Shown here: positions 1 to 8,034 of the stretch, one piece after another
Position numbering within the stretch: position 1 is the first letter of the stretch
How the letters are laid out: the number at the start of each line of letters is the position of its first letter
Origin: an uncultured Butyrivibrio sp.
Lineage (GTDB): Bacteria > Bacillota > Clostridia > Lachnospirales > Lachnospiraceae
Length of the DNA stretch: 48,122 bases
Reading direction: 5' to 3'
NCBI GenBank assembly: GCA_947167765.1
Contig: CAMVJI010000005.1
Location: 1-48,122 of the forward strand
Made by a program: the position numbers and the translations under genes
The notes under the pieces: model-generated
Told to the model about the DNA's origin: nothing
The model's database searches: none
Seen by the model: the letters and a program-made list of their open reading frames with translations, nothing else

Positions 1-786
1 AATAGTAACAAACTTGAATCCTAAATCTGTAAATCTTTTATAGACTGATTCTCTTATGTCTTCCTCAACCAGTTTCGGAATGTCATTTGCCGGGACTTCA
101 ATCCTTGCTATATTGCCATGAAGCCTCACCCTTTCTTCCAAGAAACCGTGTTCTATAAGAAACTGTTCAGCTTGATCGATCATATAAAGCTTCTCTTCTG
201 TTATCTCTTCTCCATATACGAATCTTGATGCAAGACATGCATATGCTGGTTTGCTCCAGGTAGGAAGCCCCATTGCTTTCGAGATTATCCTTATTTCATT
301 TTTTCTAAGGCTGGCCTCACGAAGCGGGCTTTTTACAGAAAGCTCAGCTGCTGCCTTAAGCCCCGGCCTGTAATCTCCCATGTCATCCAAGTTAGAACCC
401 TCTGCCATAAATGATATCCCGTTTTCATCCGCAATTCTTTTCACTTCTGTGAAAATACCATGTTTACAAAAATAACATCGGTCTGGTCCGTTATGCCTAT
501 AACCGTCTTCACTAAGGGGGTTAACTCTGCAAATAATATGTTTTATTCCACGCTCCTCACAAAACTTAGTAGCTTCTTTCACTTCGCGTTCGGGCACAGA
601 AGCATCTGTTCCTGTCACTGCGATCACGTTGTCTCCAAGTACCTCTTTAGCTACAGCCAATAAAAGTGAAGAATCTACCCCTCCGGAGAAACCAACTGCA
701 AGTGATCCAAGGCTCTCTATGTATGTTTCTAATTTTTTCAGCTTATTTAAAAGCTCTTCATTTAAATCGTCTTTGTTTATTTTCAT
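1..786 (-). CDS. larE: ATP-dependent sacrificial sulfur transferase LarE (3' end outside window)
   Basis: LarE-type enzymes insert sulfur into the nickel-pincer cofactor precursor of lactate racemase-like proteins. The frame is open from ATG 784-786 to the window edge, giving 262 codons; the family is about 270 residues, so only the last few are missing. A PP-loop SGGVDS lies near residue 35, typical of ATP-dependent sulfur transferases. The pair C104/C107 (RCYFCKHG) and C184 (YACLASRF) make three cysteines. Some LarE proteins use a single sacrificial cysteine, while others hold a [4Fe-4S] cluster with three; this one has the three-cysteine pattern. The start follows GGAGATAAGA. No larB, larC or larA is visible here, so the substrate protein must lie elsewhere. 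Inference: sulfur transferase of the cluster-bearing subtype. Confidence 0.88.
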   Translation of the reverse strand, partial: MKINKDDLNEELLNKLKKLETYIESLGSLAVGFSGGVDSSLLLAVAKEVLGDNVIAVTGTDASVPEREVKEATKFCEERGIKHIICRVNPLSEDGYRHNGPDRCYFCKHGIFTEVKRIADENGISFMAEGSNLDDMGDYRPGLKAAAELSVKSPLREASLRKNEIRIISKAMGLPTWSKPAYACLASRFVYGEEITEEKLYMIDQAEQFLIEHGFLEERVRLHGNIARIEVPANDIPKLVEEDIRESVYKRFTDLGFKFVTI

Positions 787-1051
787 TCTTATCTCCAATT
801 TACGTTCTATATACACAAACCAAGCAGTCATAATCCTATATGAGAATTATGACTGCCCAGCTTCCCTCATTCATCTAATTATTTTCAAGCCGCAGATGCT
901 TCTTTGGATTCAAGCGCTTTTTCTGCAACCTTTCCTGTTGAAATAAATGATAATGGAGTTTTATCATCTTGGCTAATATGTGATGGTTATTGCCTGCGAT
1001 AACCTCAGACTATAACCCAAACCTTATACAGATTTAGGTTGCTTATTTCTA
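787..1051. other. Gene-poor stretch with a hairpin and a short possible coding remnant
   Basis: This gap between larE and the sirtuin gene holds a perfect 11-bp inverted repeat (GCAGTCATAAT, 824-834 and 846-856, 11-nt loop) about 40 bases upstream of larE. It has no T-run on either side, so it is more likely an operator or leader structure than a terminator. On the minus strand, 885 to about 986 reads as a short open stretch ending in STGKVAEKALESKEASAA and a stop. That resembles a protein C-terminus with no start, so it may be a remnant of a deleted gene. I could not assign a family. Confidence 0.4.
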
Positions 1052-1087
1052 TAAAAAATAAAAAGGACTGCTCGCTTTGAGTAATCC
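1052..1087 (-). terminator. Rho-independent terminator of the macrodomain-sirtuin operon
   Basis: On the minus strand a 9-bp stem with one wobble pair and one mismatch (GGATTACTC pairing with GAGCAGTCC, loop AAAGC, 1065-1087) is followed by TTTTTATTTTTT. It lies 17 bases after the sirtuin stop codon. Confidence 0.75.
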
Positions 1088-1103
1088 TTTCTGAACCAAA
1101 CAT

Positions 1104-2078
1104 TTATTTTGAAATCTGCGTTTCAAATACTTCTCCTATATCACCATCAATGCATATACTTCTATCTGCAATTTCCTCTGGGCAGAATGATTCACCATAA
1201 TTTAAGCAGGCATATACCGCTTTCTCATTTGCCAGCGTCATCTGCCAGAACGGATACTTTATTATTACGGGCGTATTAGCTCCTACTCCCAATTCAAGAT
1301 AAAGAACATGGAGATTCTCATGTCTGCGAATAAAATCAGAATATGCCGCAGATGCCCTATGCCATCCTTCATCTTCGACAAAAGAATCATCCGCTCTCAA
1401 ATTCATAGTCATATCAGAGCCGTCATCAGGACACTTTGGAATCATCTCAGAAGGAATTTCCATCAGTAGCTTACCATCAATCGGTACCTGAAATACTCCC
1501 TGATCATCTCTTACAAAACCTTGTGCTTCCATAGCTTTCATTACCCACTCTTCATTATCAAAGGTTTTCTGAATAGCAGGATTCACGCTCTGAAACAAAC
1601 CATAATCACCCTGAGTATAGAACAGTCTTTTCTTGTCAAAACCTGCTCTTTGAAACTGGTGATCTACATTTGTTGTGATAACAAAATAATCCTTATCGGA
1701 AACTATCTTAAGAAGATCCCTATACACTGGCTTTGGAGCATCAATATATCTGTTAAAATAAATATGTCTTGCCCACCAGGCCCAGCGGATTTCTTCACTC
1801 GGAAACGGGTAGAAACCACCTGAATACAAATCTCTTATTCCAAATCTTTTGGCAAAGTCATAGAAGTATTTTTCAAAACGCTTGCCGCTATATGTTAAGC
1901 CAGCAGATGTTGATAGTCCCGCTCCTGCTCCAATGACAATTGCGTCTGCTTCCTTGATTTCTTGCAAAAGCCTTTTTATTTGCTCTTCTTTGCTTCCTTT
2001 ACCATAGGACATGCTTTTAGTAAAGTATCTCACGGCATTCATTCCTTTCTCTATAGTTTCCTGATAACCGTTAGGCAT
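1104..2078 (-). CDS. Class M sirtuin (SirTM), probable protein ADP-ribosyltransferase
   Basis: This is a Sir2-fold protein of the microbial SirTM class, which uses NAD+ to ADP-ribosylate a partner protein instead of deacylating. The NAD-binding GAGAGLSTSAG motif is near residue 50 and TTNVDHQFQ near 140. The usual catalytic His-Gly is replaced by Gln in TQGDYGLFQ, the replacement known for SirTM. A GVGANTP motif and FW follow near the C-terminus. Only one clear zinc-site cysteine (PKCP) is visible, so the zinc knuckle may be lost. Several starts are possible: 2129 overlaps the macrodomain gene by 50 bases, whereas ATG 2078 lies just past that gene's TGA and gives 324 residues, nearer the family length. 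Neither has a strong ribosome site, so translational coupling is likely. The partner macrodomain is directly upstream. Confidence 0.85.
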   Translation of the reverse strand: MPNGYQETIEKGMNAVRYFTKSMSYGKGSKEEQIKRLLQEIKEADAIVIGAGAGLSTSAGLTYSGKRFEKYFYDFAKRFGIRDLYSGGFYPFPSEEIRWAWWARHIYFNRYIDAPKPVYRDLLKIVSDKDYFVITTNVDHQFQRAGFDKKRLFYTQGDYGLFQSVNPAIQKTFDNEEWVMKAMEAQGFVRDDQGVFQVPIDGKLLMEIPSEMIPKCPDDGSDMTMNLRADDSFVEDEGWHRASAAYSDFIRRHENLHVLYLELGVGANTPVIIKYPFWQMTLANEKAVYACLNYGESFCPEEIADRSICIDGDIGEVFETQISK

Positions 2079-2079
2079 A

Positions 2080-2886
2080 TCATTGTATAAGTTTTTCGTA
2101 AATGGTCTTATCTTCATCTTTGAAAACATTGAATATCACTCTTTCTACCTTACCAGGATTTTCACGAAGCCATTCTGACACAGTCTTAACGGCAATCTCA
2201 GCTGCTTTTTTGTTAGGAAAATGAAATACTCCTGTTGAAATACAGCAAAAAGCAACGCTCTTCAGGCTATTTTCAGCACACATATCCAAAGTGTTTCTAT
2301 AGCAGTTCTCCAAATCCATTTCCAATTCAGGAGTAAGTTTGTACTGGACAATTGGTCCTACTATATGAACTACTTTCTTTGCCGGAAGATTATACGCTTC
2401 AGTGAGCATTGGAACGGCGGTCGGCTGCTCATAATCTCTTCCATATCTGATTCGAAGTTCATTCATCTGCCTGTTGCACTCAGCTCTTAATTGTACTCCT
2501 GCAAAAGTATGGATACAGTTATCTATACAGGTGTGCATCGGAACAAAACAGCCAAGCATCTGCGAATTTGCAGCATTCACAATAGCATCCACCGAAAGTC
2601 TCGTAATATCACCCTGCCAGATGGATAGTCCGTCCCTGATAACCGGGATGTCTGACAGATTTACCACACCCTTTTCAGCCGCTCTTTCAGTCAGATATTC
2701 ATCCTGTACTTTCATGACCTCAGAAGATAATTCTTTTGGCATACGAATATTCATAAGTGACCTTAAGATTCGTCTTTTATCTTCCGTACTATTTGGAGTC
2801 TTTAAATCCTTATATTCAGCAGAATCTGCCTTAAACTCTTCTACGAGATAATCAAGGCGTTCTTCCTGTGTTGTATTCTTTGACAT
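2080..2886 (-). CDS. Zinc-dependent macrodomain ADP-ribosyl hydrolase (SirTM partner)
   Basis: A helical N-terminal region of about 85 residues precedes a macrodomain beginning DIPVIRDGLSIWQGDITRL. The ADP-ribose-binding NAANSQMLG loop is followed by a Cys-His-Cys set in GCFVPMHTCIDN, the zinc-binding signature of Zn-macrodomains, which are known to sit in operons with SirTM. The second loop is CISTGVFHFP. The expected role is removal of the ADP-ribose put on by the sirtuin, making a reversible modification pair. ATG 2886 is preferred to the ATG nine bases upstream because AGAAGG is then correctly spaced. The sirtuin starts within or just after this gene's stop. The GcvH-like and lipoate-ligase genes found in the classical pathogen operons are absent. 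Confidence 0.88.
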   Translation of the reverse strand: MSKNTTQEERLDYLVEEFKADSAEYKDLKTPNSTEDKRRILRSLMNIRMPKELSSEVMKVQDEYLTERAAEKGVVNLSDIPVIRDGLSIWQGDITRLSVDAIVNAANSQMLGCFVPMHTCIDNCIHTFAGVQLRAECNRQMNELRIRYGRDYEQPTAVPMLTEAYNLPAKKVVHIVGPIVQYKLTPELEMDLENCYRNTLDMCAENSLKSVAFCCISTGVFHFPNKKAAEIAVKTVSEWLRENPGKVERVIFNVFKDEDKTIYEKLIQ

Positions 2887-2960
2887 ATTCCACATCCTTC
2901 TAAATCTTTCGACTTATAGCCACCGTTTTTATATCAAAACACGCTTATTTTAAATACAGA

Positions 2961-2987
2961 AGCAGCTACAGATTTCTCCAAGCTGCT
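2961..2987 (-). terminator. Hairpin, possible weak terminator
   Basis: Inverted repeat AGCAGCT (2961-2967) and AGCTGCT (2981-2987) lies about 30 bases after the stop of the hydrolase fragment. On the minus strand it is followed by an AT-rich stretch without a clean T-run, so termination would be weak. Confidence 0.35.
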
Positions 2988-3016
2988 GTAATGAGTTACA
3001 TCAAATTCTTGATCCG

Positions 3017-3355
3017 TTACTGCTGGAACAACCATTCCATAACTGCTATACAGTTATAGGCGTAATCAAATGAAGCCATATGGTATGTAGCTCCGCCTCC
3101 GGCGCCTCCACCATTTCCGCCCATCATTCCTTCAGGCTTTTCGCCGGTCATTTCCATTGCGGGCTTATCTTCGCTTACATCTGAAGAAGCATCTGTTGCA
3201 GACTCAGAACTTGAAAGATTTCCTTCTTCAGAAGGACTCATCTGTCCGCCGTTTTCTCTTTCTCCAAAGCTGCCATCTCCACCGCCCATAGGTGAATTCC
3301 CTGTTTCTGCATCAATCGTTCCTGTTTTCCAGGATATGAATTCACACACATCATT
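3017..3355 (-). pseudogene. C-terminal fragment of a secreted alpha/beta hydrolase (esterase-like)
   Basis: The open frame reads a Gly/Ser/Glu-rich linker (for example GNSPMGGGDGSFGE and GGNGGGAGGG) and ends HMASFDYAYNCIAVMEWLFQQ-stop. A terminal AY...WLF-Q element is typical of the last helix of secreted esterase/depolymerase-like alpha/beta hydrolases, but no nucleophile elbow or oxyanion region is present. The frame extends upstream to 3475, but that part only overlaps the DUF1349 gene in another frame. I read this as the tail of a hydrolase whose catalytic part was deleted. The family assignment rests on about 20 residues and is tentative. Confidence 0.4.
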
Positions 3356-3956
3356 AGTCTGGCTGCTGACCATCATGGGCAAGCCATTTGCATTCTGTAA
3401 GTTCCATATCCGTGAATGTTGCCTTAAATGATGAGTTTTCAGCACTGCAAGCATATATGCCAAAGGCAATTTCATTTTTTACATTAAACATATGGCAGAT
3501 GCGCATCTGCTTAAATGTAACCCCATCAAAAGAATTTTCTATGCAGAAATCATCCTCACGTCTGCTGAATCGGAACCACACAGATTTTATTTTTGCATCA
3601 ATATCAGTTGAAGACCAGTCAGAATAACCATTGTTGGTCACTACGCTGCCAAGTCTCTGAATTTCCTCATTTTCATATTCCATGGAAGCCTTGATCCAAT
3701 TATCACTGTCAAGATACATGATAATCCCACTCTGGTCATAACGAACCTTGGTATCAAAGTCTGTCCTCACTACAAATGAAAAGAACTGTTCCTCTGACTT
3801 CATCTGCAAAATAGGTGCATTATCATTCCTAAAATGATAATATGTTCTCTGCCAAAGATCAGTAAAAGGCTCAGTTGTGATTGTTACTTTATCCTCAGTA
3901 ATATTGCATACGTTCGGTTTTCTTATCCATTCCATTGTTCTTGCGTCAATTTTCAT
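3354..3956 (-). CDS. DUF1349 family protein (concanavalin A-like fold)
   Basis: This 200-residue protein matches the compact DUF1349 family, a jelly-roll fold related to carbohydrate-binding lectins and sometimes called regulation of enolase protein 1. Visible family features are WIRKPN near the start, repeated beta-strand motifs such as SGIIMYLDSDNWIKAS and VWFRFSRREDDF, and a C-terminal ECKWLAHDGQQP, so both ends look complete. There is no signal peptide, so it is predicted cytoplasmic. The start follows GGGAGAACAGAAGAA. Its stop meets the hydrolase fragment, suggesting a deletion just downstream. Substrate is unknown. Confidence 0.75.
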   Translation of the reverse strand: MKIDARTMEWIRKPNVCNITEDKVTITTEPFTDLWQRTYYHFRNDNAPILQMKSEEQFFSFVVRTDFDTKVRYDQSGIIMYLDSDNWIKASMEYENEEIQRLGSVVTNNGYSDWSSTDIDAKIKSVWFRFSRREDDFCIENSFDGVTFKQMRICHMFNVKNEIAFGIYACSAENSSFKATFTDMELTECKWLAHDGQQPD

Positions 3957-4006
3957 TTCTTCTGTTCTCCCTTACATATACTATGAAAACTTCACACAGC
4001 TGCATG

Positions 4007-4738
4007 TTAAAAAAAACTCCGTATCTCCTGCATCCTGCTCATCTGATCCACCGAGAACGGACATCTGCTGTTGCAATGACCGCAGCTGACACAATCAGAA
4101 GCATTCTTTTCAAGTGTCAGATAATGCTCTCTTGCCATGTCGTCTCCGATCCGGGCAAGATCATAGAACTTATTCACCGCTCCTATATCTATTCCTGCGG
4201 GACAAGGCTCACAATGATTGCAATATACACATTTACCGCTTGCTTCCGGCGGAGCAAAAGATCCAATAATACTATAGTCAAGCTCTTCTTCAGACTTCTC
4301 ATAGTATTCCAAAAGAGCATCTATCTCTGCTACGCTCTGCGCTCCGGGCAATACAGTAAGGATCCCCGGCTTATCAAGCGCATATTTTATGCACTGATAC
4401 TGTGTAAGTGCCTTTCCGAAGGGAGATGTCTTATCACTTAAAAGCTGACCTCCGGAGAATGGCTTCATAACTGATATACCAACACCCAGCTTTTCACATC
4501 TCTTATATACATCCGCTCTCTCGTCCACTCCGCCATATGCATAATCACCGTGATTATAATCGTATGCCGGATTGACCGAAAACATCAGCATATCAATAAG
4601 GTCTGTATCCAATATTTCCTGTATTACAGAAGGCGTATGGGATGATGCTCCAATGTGCTTCACCACACCCTGGTCTCTCATATCCAAGAGATACTGAAGG
4701 ATGCCGTTCTTCTGTTCTCTCTGTATTTCATCCGACAC
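4007..4738 (-). pseudogene. Aldo/keto reductase with 2x[4Fe-4S] C-terminus, N-terminus missing
   Basis: The 243 residues match the C-terminal two thirds of the ferredoxin-containing aldo/keto reductase group, normally about 370 residues. Present are the barrel strands around VVKHIGASSHTP and VSVMKPFSGGQLL-like segments, then two cysteine clusters CVYCNHCEPCP and CVSCGHCNSRCP that would hold iron-sulfur clusters. The first ~130 residues, with the catalytic Asp/Tyr/Lys region, are absent. The frame could begin at GTG 4736-4738, but that is inside a conserved helix (EIQREQKNG), so this is truncation and not a natural start. It begins only 14 bases after the lipoprotein gene's stop, marking a deletion junction near 4740-4752. 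Confidence 0.75.
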
Positions 4739-4752
4739 CTCTTATCTGTTCC

Positions 4753-5871
4753 CTATTCGAGAGTAATTTCCACATCACCATTTCCCAGCAAATCGGTTAA
4801 TTCCTCTTGTGTCATGTCGATATGGCCAAGCCTCGTATATGCCCAGGTGTTTGATCCATAAAAGACTACAATCTGATTCCCGGAATACAGGACGATATCT
4901 CCATATCCGGTCGTGATCTGTTCATCATTTCTCGGCAGGCTTTCACCAAGGGATCCAACCTGCTCAAATCCACCGTACATAGACATCTTCACAGTCAGCG
5001 GACACAGTTCCTTCAATGCTTCTACCGACTCATTTTCTTCCCATTCAACCGGGTATTCTTCACCATCAATCATTAAGATCATACCTTCACCTGCTTCTTC
5101 ATTTATATCTTTTACAGACAGCTGCTCAATCTGTACATTAAGCTCATCATCCACTGTCACTCTGTATTTGTGATCAAGATTATCAGCTATAGGTGACCTT
5201 TCCTCTACAACCACCGTCGTCTCACCCGGTTTTATTCCGGTAAAAGTTATGATCTTATCAAAACCGGAGCCGTCCATTTCCCCTTGATCAGAGCTATGAT
5301 ATTTCACCTCGGTTTCGTATGAAACAATGCCTTCGTCAGCGATCAATACATTAAAATCGGGACCGCCTCCATCAAAAGACTCAAAGCTAAGTTTTGCTTT
5401 CTCACCACCGGCATTATCACTTGCCTCTTCCGTAACGATTTCTCCGGTCCAGTCCTCTATTCCACCGAACTCATAGACATTCACATATCCCATATCTGCC
5501 AGCTTTTGAGATGCTTCCTTACTTCTCCTGCCGGTACGGCAATAAACCAGTATGATCTGATTTTTGTCCGGCAACTCTTCCGGCGGAGTATCGGTAATAC
5601 TCTCATTCGGAATCAGGATTGCTCCCGGAATGTGTCCCTGTGCATATTCATCAGCCCTCCGGACATCTACGATAACGTGACCGTCATCATCCTGCATCAT
5701 AAGCTTGGCCTCGTCCTGTGATATCTGAGCATAGGTAAGTTCTCTCACCATACCGTCGCCATCCATTACCTGCCCGGTTTTTCCGCATCCAAACAATGAA
5801 ATCATCAGACACACTCCCAACAATATTGATAATCTTAAGCTAATTCGTCTGCTTAAATGCTTCGTACTCAT
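4753..5871 (-). CDS. Lipoprotein with rhodanese domain and cyclophilin-like domain
   Basis: The N-terminus has a positively charged start, a hydrophobic stretch and lipobox LFGC (Cys29), so the protein is predicted to be lipid-anchored outside the cell. A rhodanese domain (about 45-145) has VIVDVRRADEYAQGHIPGA and the active-site cysteine loop YCRTGRRS, so sulfur transfer or thiol handling is possible. A middle beta-rich segment (about 150-260) contains FTGIKPGETTVVVEE, resembling chagasin-like or Ig-like modules. The last ~110 residues (YGGFEQVGSLG, LPRNDEQI, NTWAYTRLGHI) match the bacterial cyclophilin-like fold family often found alone. The three-part fusion is unusual. It ends 14 bases before the truncated reductase. 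Confidence 0.82.
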   Translation of the reverse strand: MSTKHLSRRISLRLSILLGVCLMISLFGCGKTGQVMDGDGMVRELTYAQISQDEAKLMMQDDDGHVIVDVRRADEYAQGHIPGAILIPNESITDTPPEELPDKNQIILVYCRTGRRSKEASQKLADMGYVNVYEFGGIEDWTGEIVTEEASDNAGGEKAKLSFESFDGGGPDFNVLIADEGIVSYETEVKYHSSDQGEMDGSGFDKIITFTGIKPGETTVVVEERSPIADNLDHKYRVTVDDELNVQIEQLSVKDINEEAGEGMILMIDGEEYPVEWEENESVEALKELCPLTVKMSMYGGFEQVGSLGESLPRNDEQITTGYGDIVLYSGNQIVVFYGSNTWAYTRLGHIDMTQEELTDLLGNGDVEITLE

Positions 5872-5971
5872 ACTCTGCTTCCTTCATCTCCGATGCCGTA
5901 AAAGCACACAGCTTTACGTCTATGCCATAAAGCTCTTACACCAACAACGATATGAAACCATTTTCCTTTAA

Positions 5972-6688
5972 TCAATGACCATGTGGAACTTTATCAAGCA
6001 AACCTTTTTCATAAGATAGATCTGCATGAAACAGTCCGATAAATATTAAGAGCAGAATGACTGCGCTCCCCCAGATTGATCTGTACTGAAAGTATCTGCA
6101 CGCAACAGTAGAAATAACAGCACCACCCATAAAAAACAAGATGAGTCTGCCATGCGTTTTCACTCTCTCAGCGTATTTACTCTCATGGTGCCGCACATAC
6201 TTTGCCAGAAAGTGCCCCACCTGCCTGATATGATTTGTGACAAATGTTGTCGCAGCCGGTACTCCCTGTACCTGTCTAAAAGTGTTAAACTGCATAGAGC
6301 AGATAAAGTTCAAAGCCACCTGACATATCTGATCAGGAGCGTCCTCTGGTAGCAATCCAAGAAGTATCACCACAATGATTTCTATTGCAATGAGGACAGT
6401 ATCCCATCTGAGAAAATGATACTTCTTTACGCTTTTCCCAAGATACTCAGAAACAAATGCTCCTAGAAAATATGCTCCAATCGGCAGCAATAAATATGCT
6501 GCAGTTCTAAGATCTGCTTTCCCAAGTGCAATGGCGAAAAGGACAACATTAGCCGTCTGGGCATTACAGAATACTCCACCCCTTTGGATAAATGTATATG
6601 CCCCAAACCATCCTGCAGAAGCTATAAGAAGGTCATACACCCATCTTTTTTCACACTCAAGAAACTCTTCTTTGTCTGTGTTCTCCAT
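5972..6688 (-). CDS. DUF1275 (YoaK-like) integral membrane protein
   Basis: A 238-residue protein with about six hydrophobic segments and family features GAYTFIQRGGVFCNAQTANVV near the N-terminus and FNTFRQVQGVPAATTFVTNH in the middle. Together these define the DUF1275/YoaK membrane family. Its function is not established; it is common in firmicutes as a single gene. The start follows AAGGGAAAGAG. It is separated by 100 bases from the downstream lipoprotein gene and by 90 bases from the gene before it, so it is probably transcribed alone or in a loose operon. Confidence 0.82.
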   Translation of the reverse strand: MENTDKEEFLECEKRWVYDLLIASAGWFGAYTFIQRGGVFCNAQTANVVLFAIALGKADLRTAAYLLLPIGAYFLGAFVSEYLGKSVKKYHFLRWDTVLIAIEIIVVILLGLLPEDAPDQICQVALNFICSMQFNTFRQVQGVPAATTFVTNHIRQVGHFLAKYVRHHESKYAERVKTHGRLILFFMGGAVISTVACRYFQYRSIWGSAVILLLIFIGLFHADLSYEKGLLDKVPHGH

Positions 6689-6779
6689 TTTTCTCTTTCC
6701 CTTATATTACATTTATCTTACATTCATGTCTCATAATTTCTTGGTATCGCCCTTTCTTAGAAGTCTTTCCTAACAGATT

Positions 6780-7187
6780 TTAATTATTGGGTTTCCAAAC
6801 AAAAAGTCCTTCACCAGAAGCAATCTGCTTGATCAACTCCAGCAGTTGTGTGTCCGGATTAAAAACAGTTAGATGAGTGTCATCAGGCTCGGAAAGAATC
6901 ATACTTTCACCAACCATAATATAGAGATACCTTTTTTGCATTTCCTCGGCAATGTGCTCCGGTGACGGATTGATCACACTTTCATCAGATATCAATATAT
7001 CAGCGTAGCAATTCAACTTCAGAACCAGGTTAATATGTTTTTGTTTTATCTCATCTATCCGGTTGCCTTGCAGGAAGTATTCTTCGATAGCAAAGTATTG
7101 TCCAGAACTGTCTTTAGGCACTTGCGATGGTAATATATCAACAATCCAGTATGAACATTGAAGCAGCTCCTCTACCGTTTTTTTCAT
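6780..7187 (-). CDS. Conserved-looking hypothetical protein, 135 residues
   Basis: A soluble acidic protein starting MKKTVEELLQCSYWIVDILP. The ribosome site GGAGGGGGATTAA is excellent. Alternating hydrophobic strands around LVLKLNCYADILI and RYLYIMVGESMIL suggest an alpha/beta fold. There are no signal peptide, membrane segment or catalytic motif I recognise. It begins about 115 bases after the terminator of the neighbouring secreted-protein gene. I believe similar proteins occur in other Lachnospiraceae but cannot name a family. Confidence 0.65.
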   Translation of the reverse strand: MKKTVEELLQCSYWIVDILPSQVPKDSSGQYFAIEEYFLQGNRIDEIKQKHINLVLKLNCYADILISDESVINPSPEHIAEEMQKRYLYIMVGESMILSEPDDTHLTVFNPDTQLLELIKQIASGEGLFVWKPNN

Positions 7188-7302
7188 TTAATCCCCCTCC
7201 ACAGATGCAGGTTGAAATCACCACTGTTCCTTTGATTCCTTCTGAGTGCCCTGATTATCTGAAATGGCATACCTATTATAGTTATACACAAGAGGCATCC
7301 CC

Positions 7303-7347
7303 CAAAAACAAAAGGAATGCTACTACTATTATATCAGTAACATTCCT
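7303..7347 (-). terminator. Rho-independent terminator of the secreted-protein gene
   Basis: Minus-strand stem AGGAATG/CATTCCT (7313-7319 and 7341-7347), extended inward by four pairs after a mismatch, is followed by TTTTGTTTTT. It lies 36 bases after the stop at 7383. Confidence 0.8.
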
Positions 7348-7382
7348 CATTGGTTCGTATTATATGCGGCCTCTGAACTTTC

Positions 7383-7883
7383 TTACTTTGCAACTCTTCC
7401 TTCAGTTTTGCCAAAATTAGTATAATGCTCAAGGAGTTTATCTCCATTTGCACCTATAGCAGTCTGAAGATCAGCATTGTTCATATAATATGCATAGGCA
7501 TTGAACTCTGTTGTATTGCCCTTGTATGTCTTAAGGGCTTCTATCTCAGGAGAAAGAGCTGCCGCTGAGTTAGTTGTTACCGAAGCTTTGGCCGTAGTTG
7601 TTGCAGCTGTAGTACTTGTTGAAGTTGAAGCATCAAGTGATGCAGGATGGCACTTTGAGCATGCTCTAAATCCTTTATCCACAGCATCCTGTAATGTAGT
7701 TGCTATTTTACTTCTTCTAAGGCTGGCACACCCATCAGCATGGTAGCATTCCCCTGTTTTAGTAATGTAAACAGTTGTATCTCCACTAGCTGCTAAAGAA
7801 ACAGTTTTATCAATGAACAATCCAGAAAAAAGCATTGCTACCACTGACAAAACCACAAATCCCTTCTTAATTAACACCTTCAT
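7383..7883 (-). CDS. Secreted protein with Cys/His metal-site motif, under a c-di-GMP riboswitch
   Basis: The 166-residue product has a Sec signal peptide (MKVLIKKGF, a hydrophobic core, likely cleavage near residue 31 after SLA). Next comes a small domain with H and C ligands, YHADGCASLRRS followed by ACSKCHP about 20 residues on, a pattern like the Ada-type metal-binding motif of exported clostridial proteins. A Ser/Thr/Ala-rich linker follows. The C-terminal segment reads YYMNNADLQTAIGANGDKLL then HYTNFGKTEGR, a repeat found in secreted or cell-wall proteins. The start follows GAGGGTGCGTT. The leader carries a c-di-GMP-I riboswitch and intrinsic terminator, so output should follow c-di-GMP level, as for adhesion or motility-sessility proteins. 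A role at the cell surface is inference. Confidence 0.78.
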   Translation of the reverse strand: MKVLIKKGFVVLSVVAMLFSGLFIDKTVSLAASGDTTVYITKTGECYHADGCASLRRSKIATTLQDAVDKGFRACSKCHPASLDASTSTSTTAATTTAKASVTTNSAAALSPEIEALKTYKGNTTEFNAYAYYMNNADLQTAIGANGDKLLEHYTNFGKTEGRVAK

Positions 7884-7913
7884 AACGCACCCTCACTTTC
7901 ATCTTGTTTTATA

Positions 7914-7944
7914 GCAAAAGAAAAAGCACCGCCACCAGCGATGC
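7914..7944 (-). terminator. Riboswitch expression-platform terminator
   Basis: Minus-strand stem GCATCGC/GCGGTGC with one wobble pair (within 7926-7944) is followed by TTTTTCTTTT. It sits between the c-di-GMP aptamer and the start codon at 7883, so it is the likely on/off element. Confidence 0.8.
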
Positions 7945-7949
7945 AATCT

Positions 7950-8034
7950 CATATGTTCTGCAACTGGCTGACTTTAGAAAGTCCCTATAGCTTTGTGTCG
8001 CCGGATCACTCCGGTTTTACCCTCTATGTATTCT
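7950..8034 (-). promoter_or_regulatory. c-di-GMP-I (GEMM-I) riboswitch aptamer
   Basis: Read on the minus strand, the element shows GAGGGTAAAACC, then stem CCGGA closed by GNRA loop GTGA and TCCGG. This is followed by GACACAAAGCTATAGGGA (consensus GACGCAAAGC, one change), a second stem around ACTTTCTAAAGT, and the closing GCCAGTTGC. Order and spacing fit the GEMM-I fold with its tetraloop and tetraloop receptor. A terminator follows directly, so binding would switch transcription of the secreted protein gene. The base A in GACACAAAG differs from the common G and could alter affinity. Confidence 0.87.

Noticed and set aside
3017-3475. A complete 152-residue gene
   Set aside because: Its first third overlaps the DUF1349 gene in another frame and has no ribosome site; only the low-complexity linker and hydrolase tail look real.
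7188-7302. Extra small gene between 7188 and 7302
   Set aside because: No frame with a start and ribosome site; only leader and post-terminator sequence.
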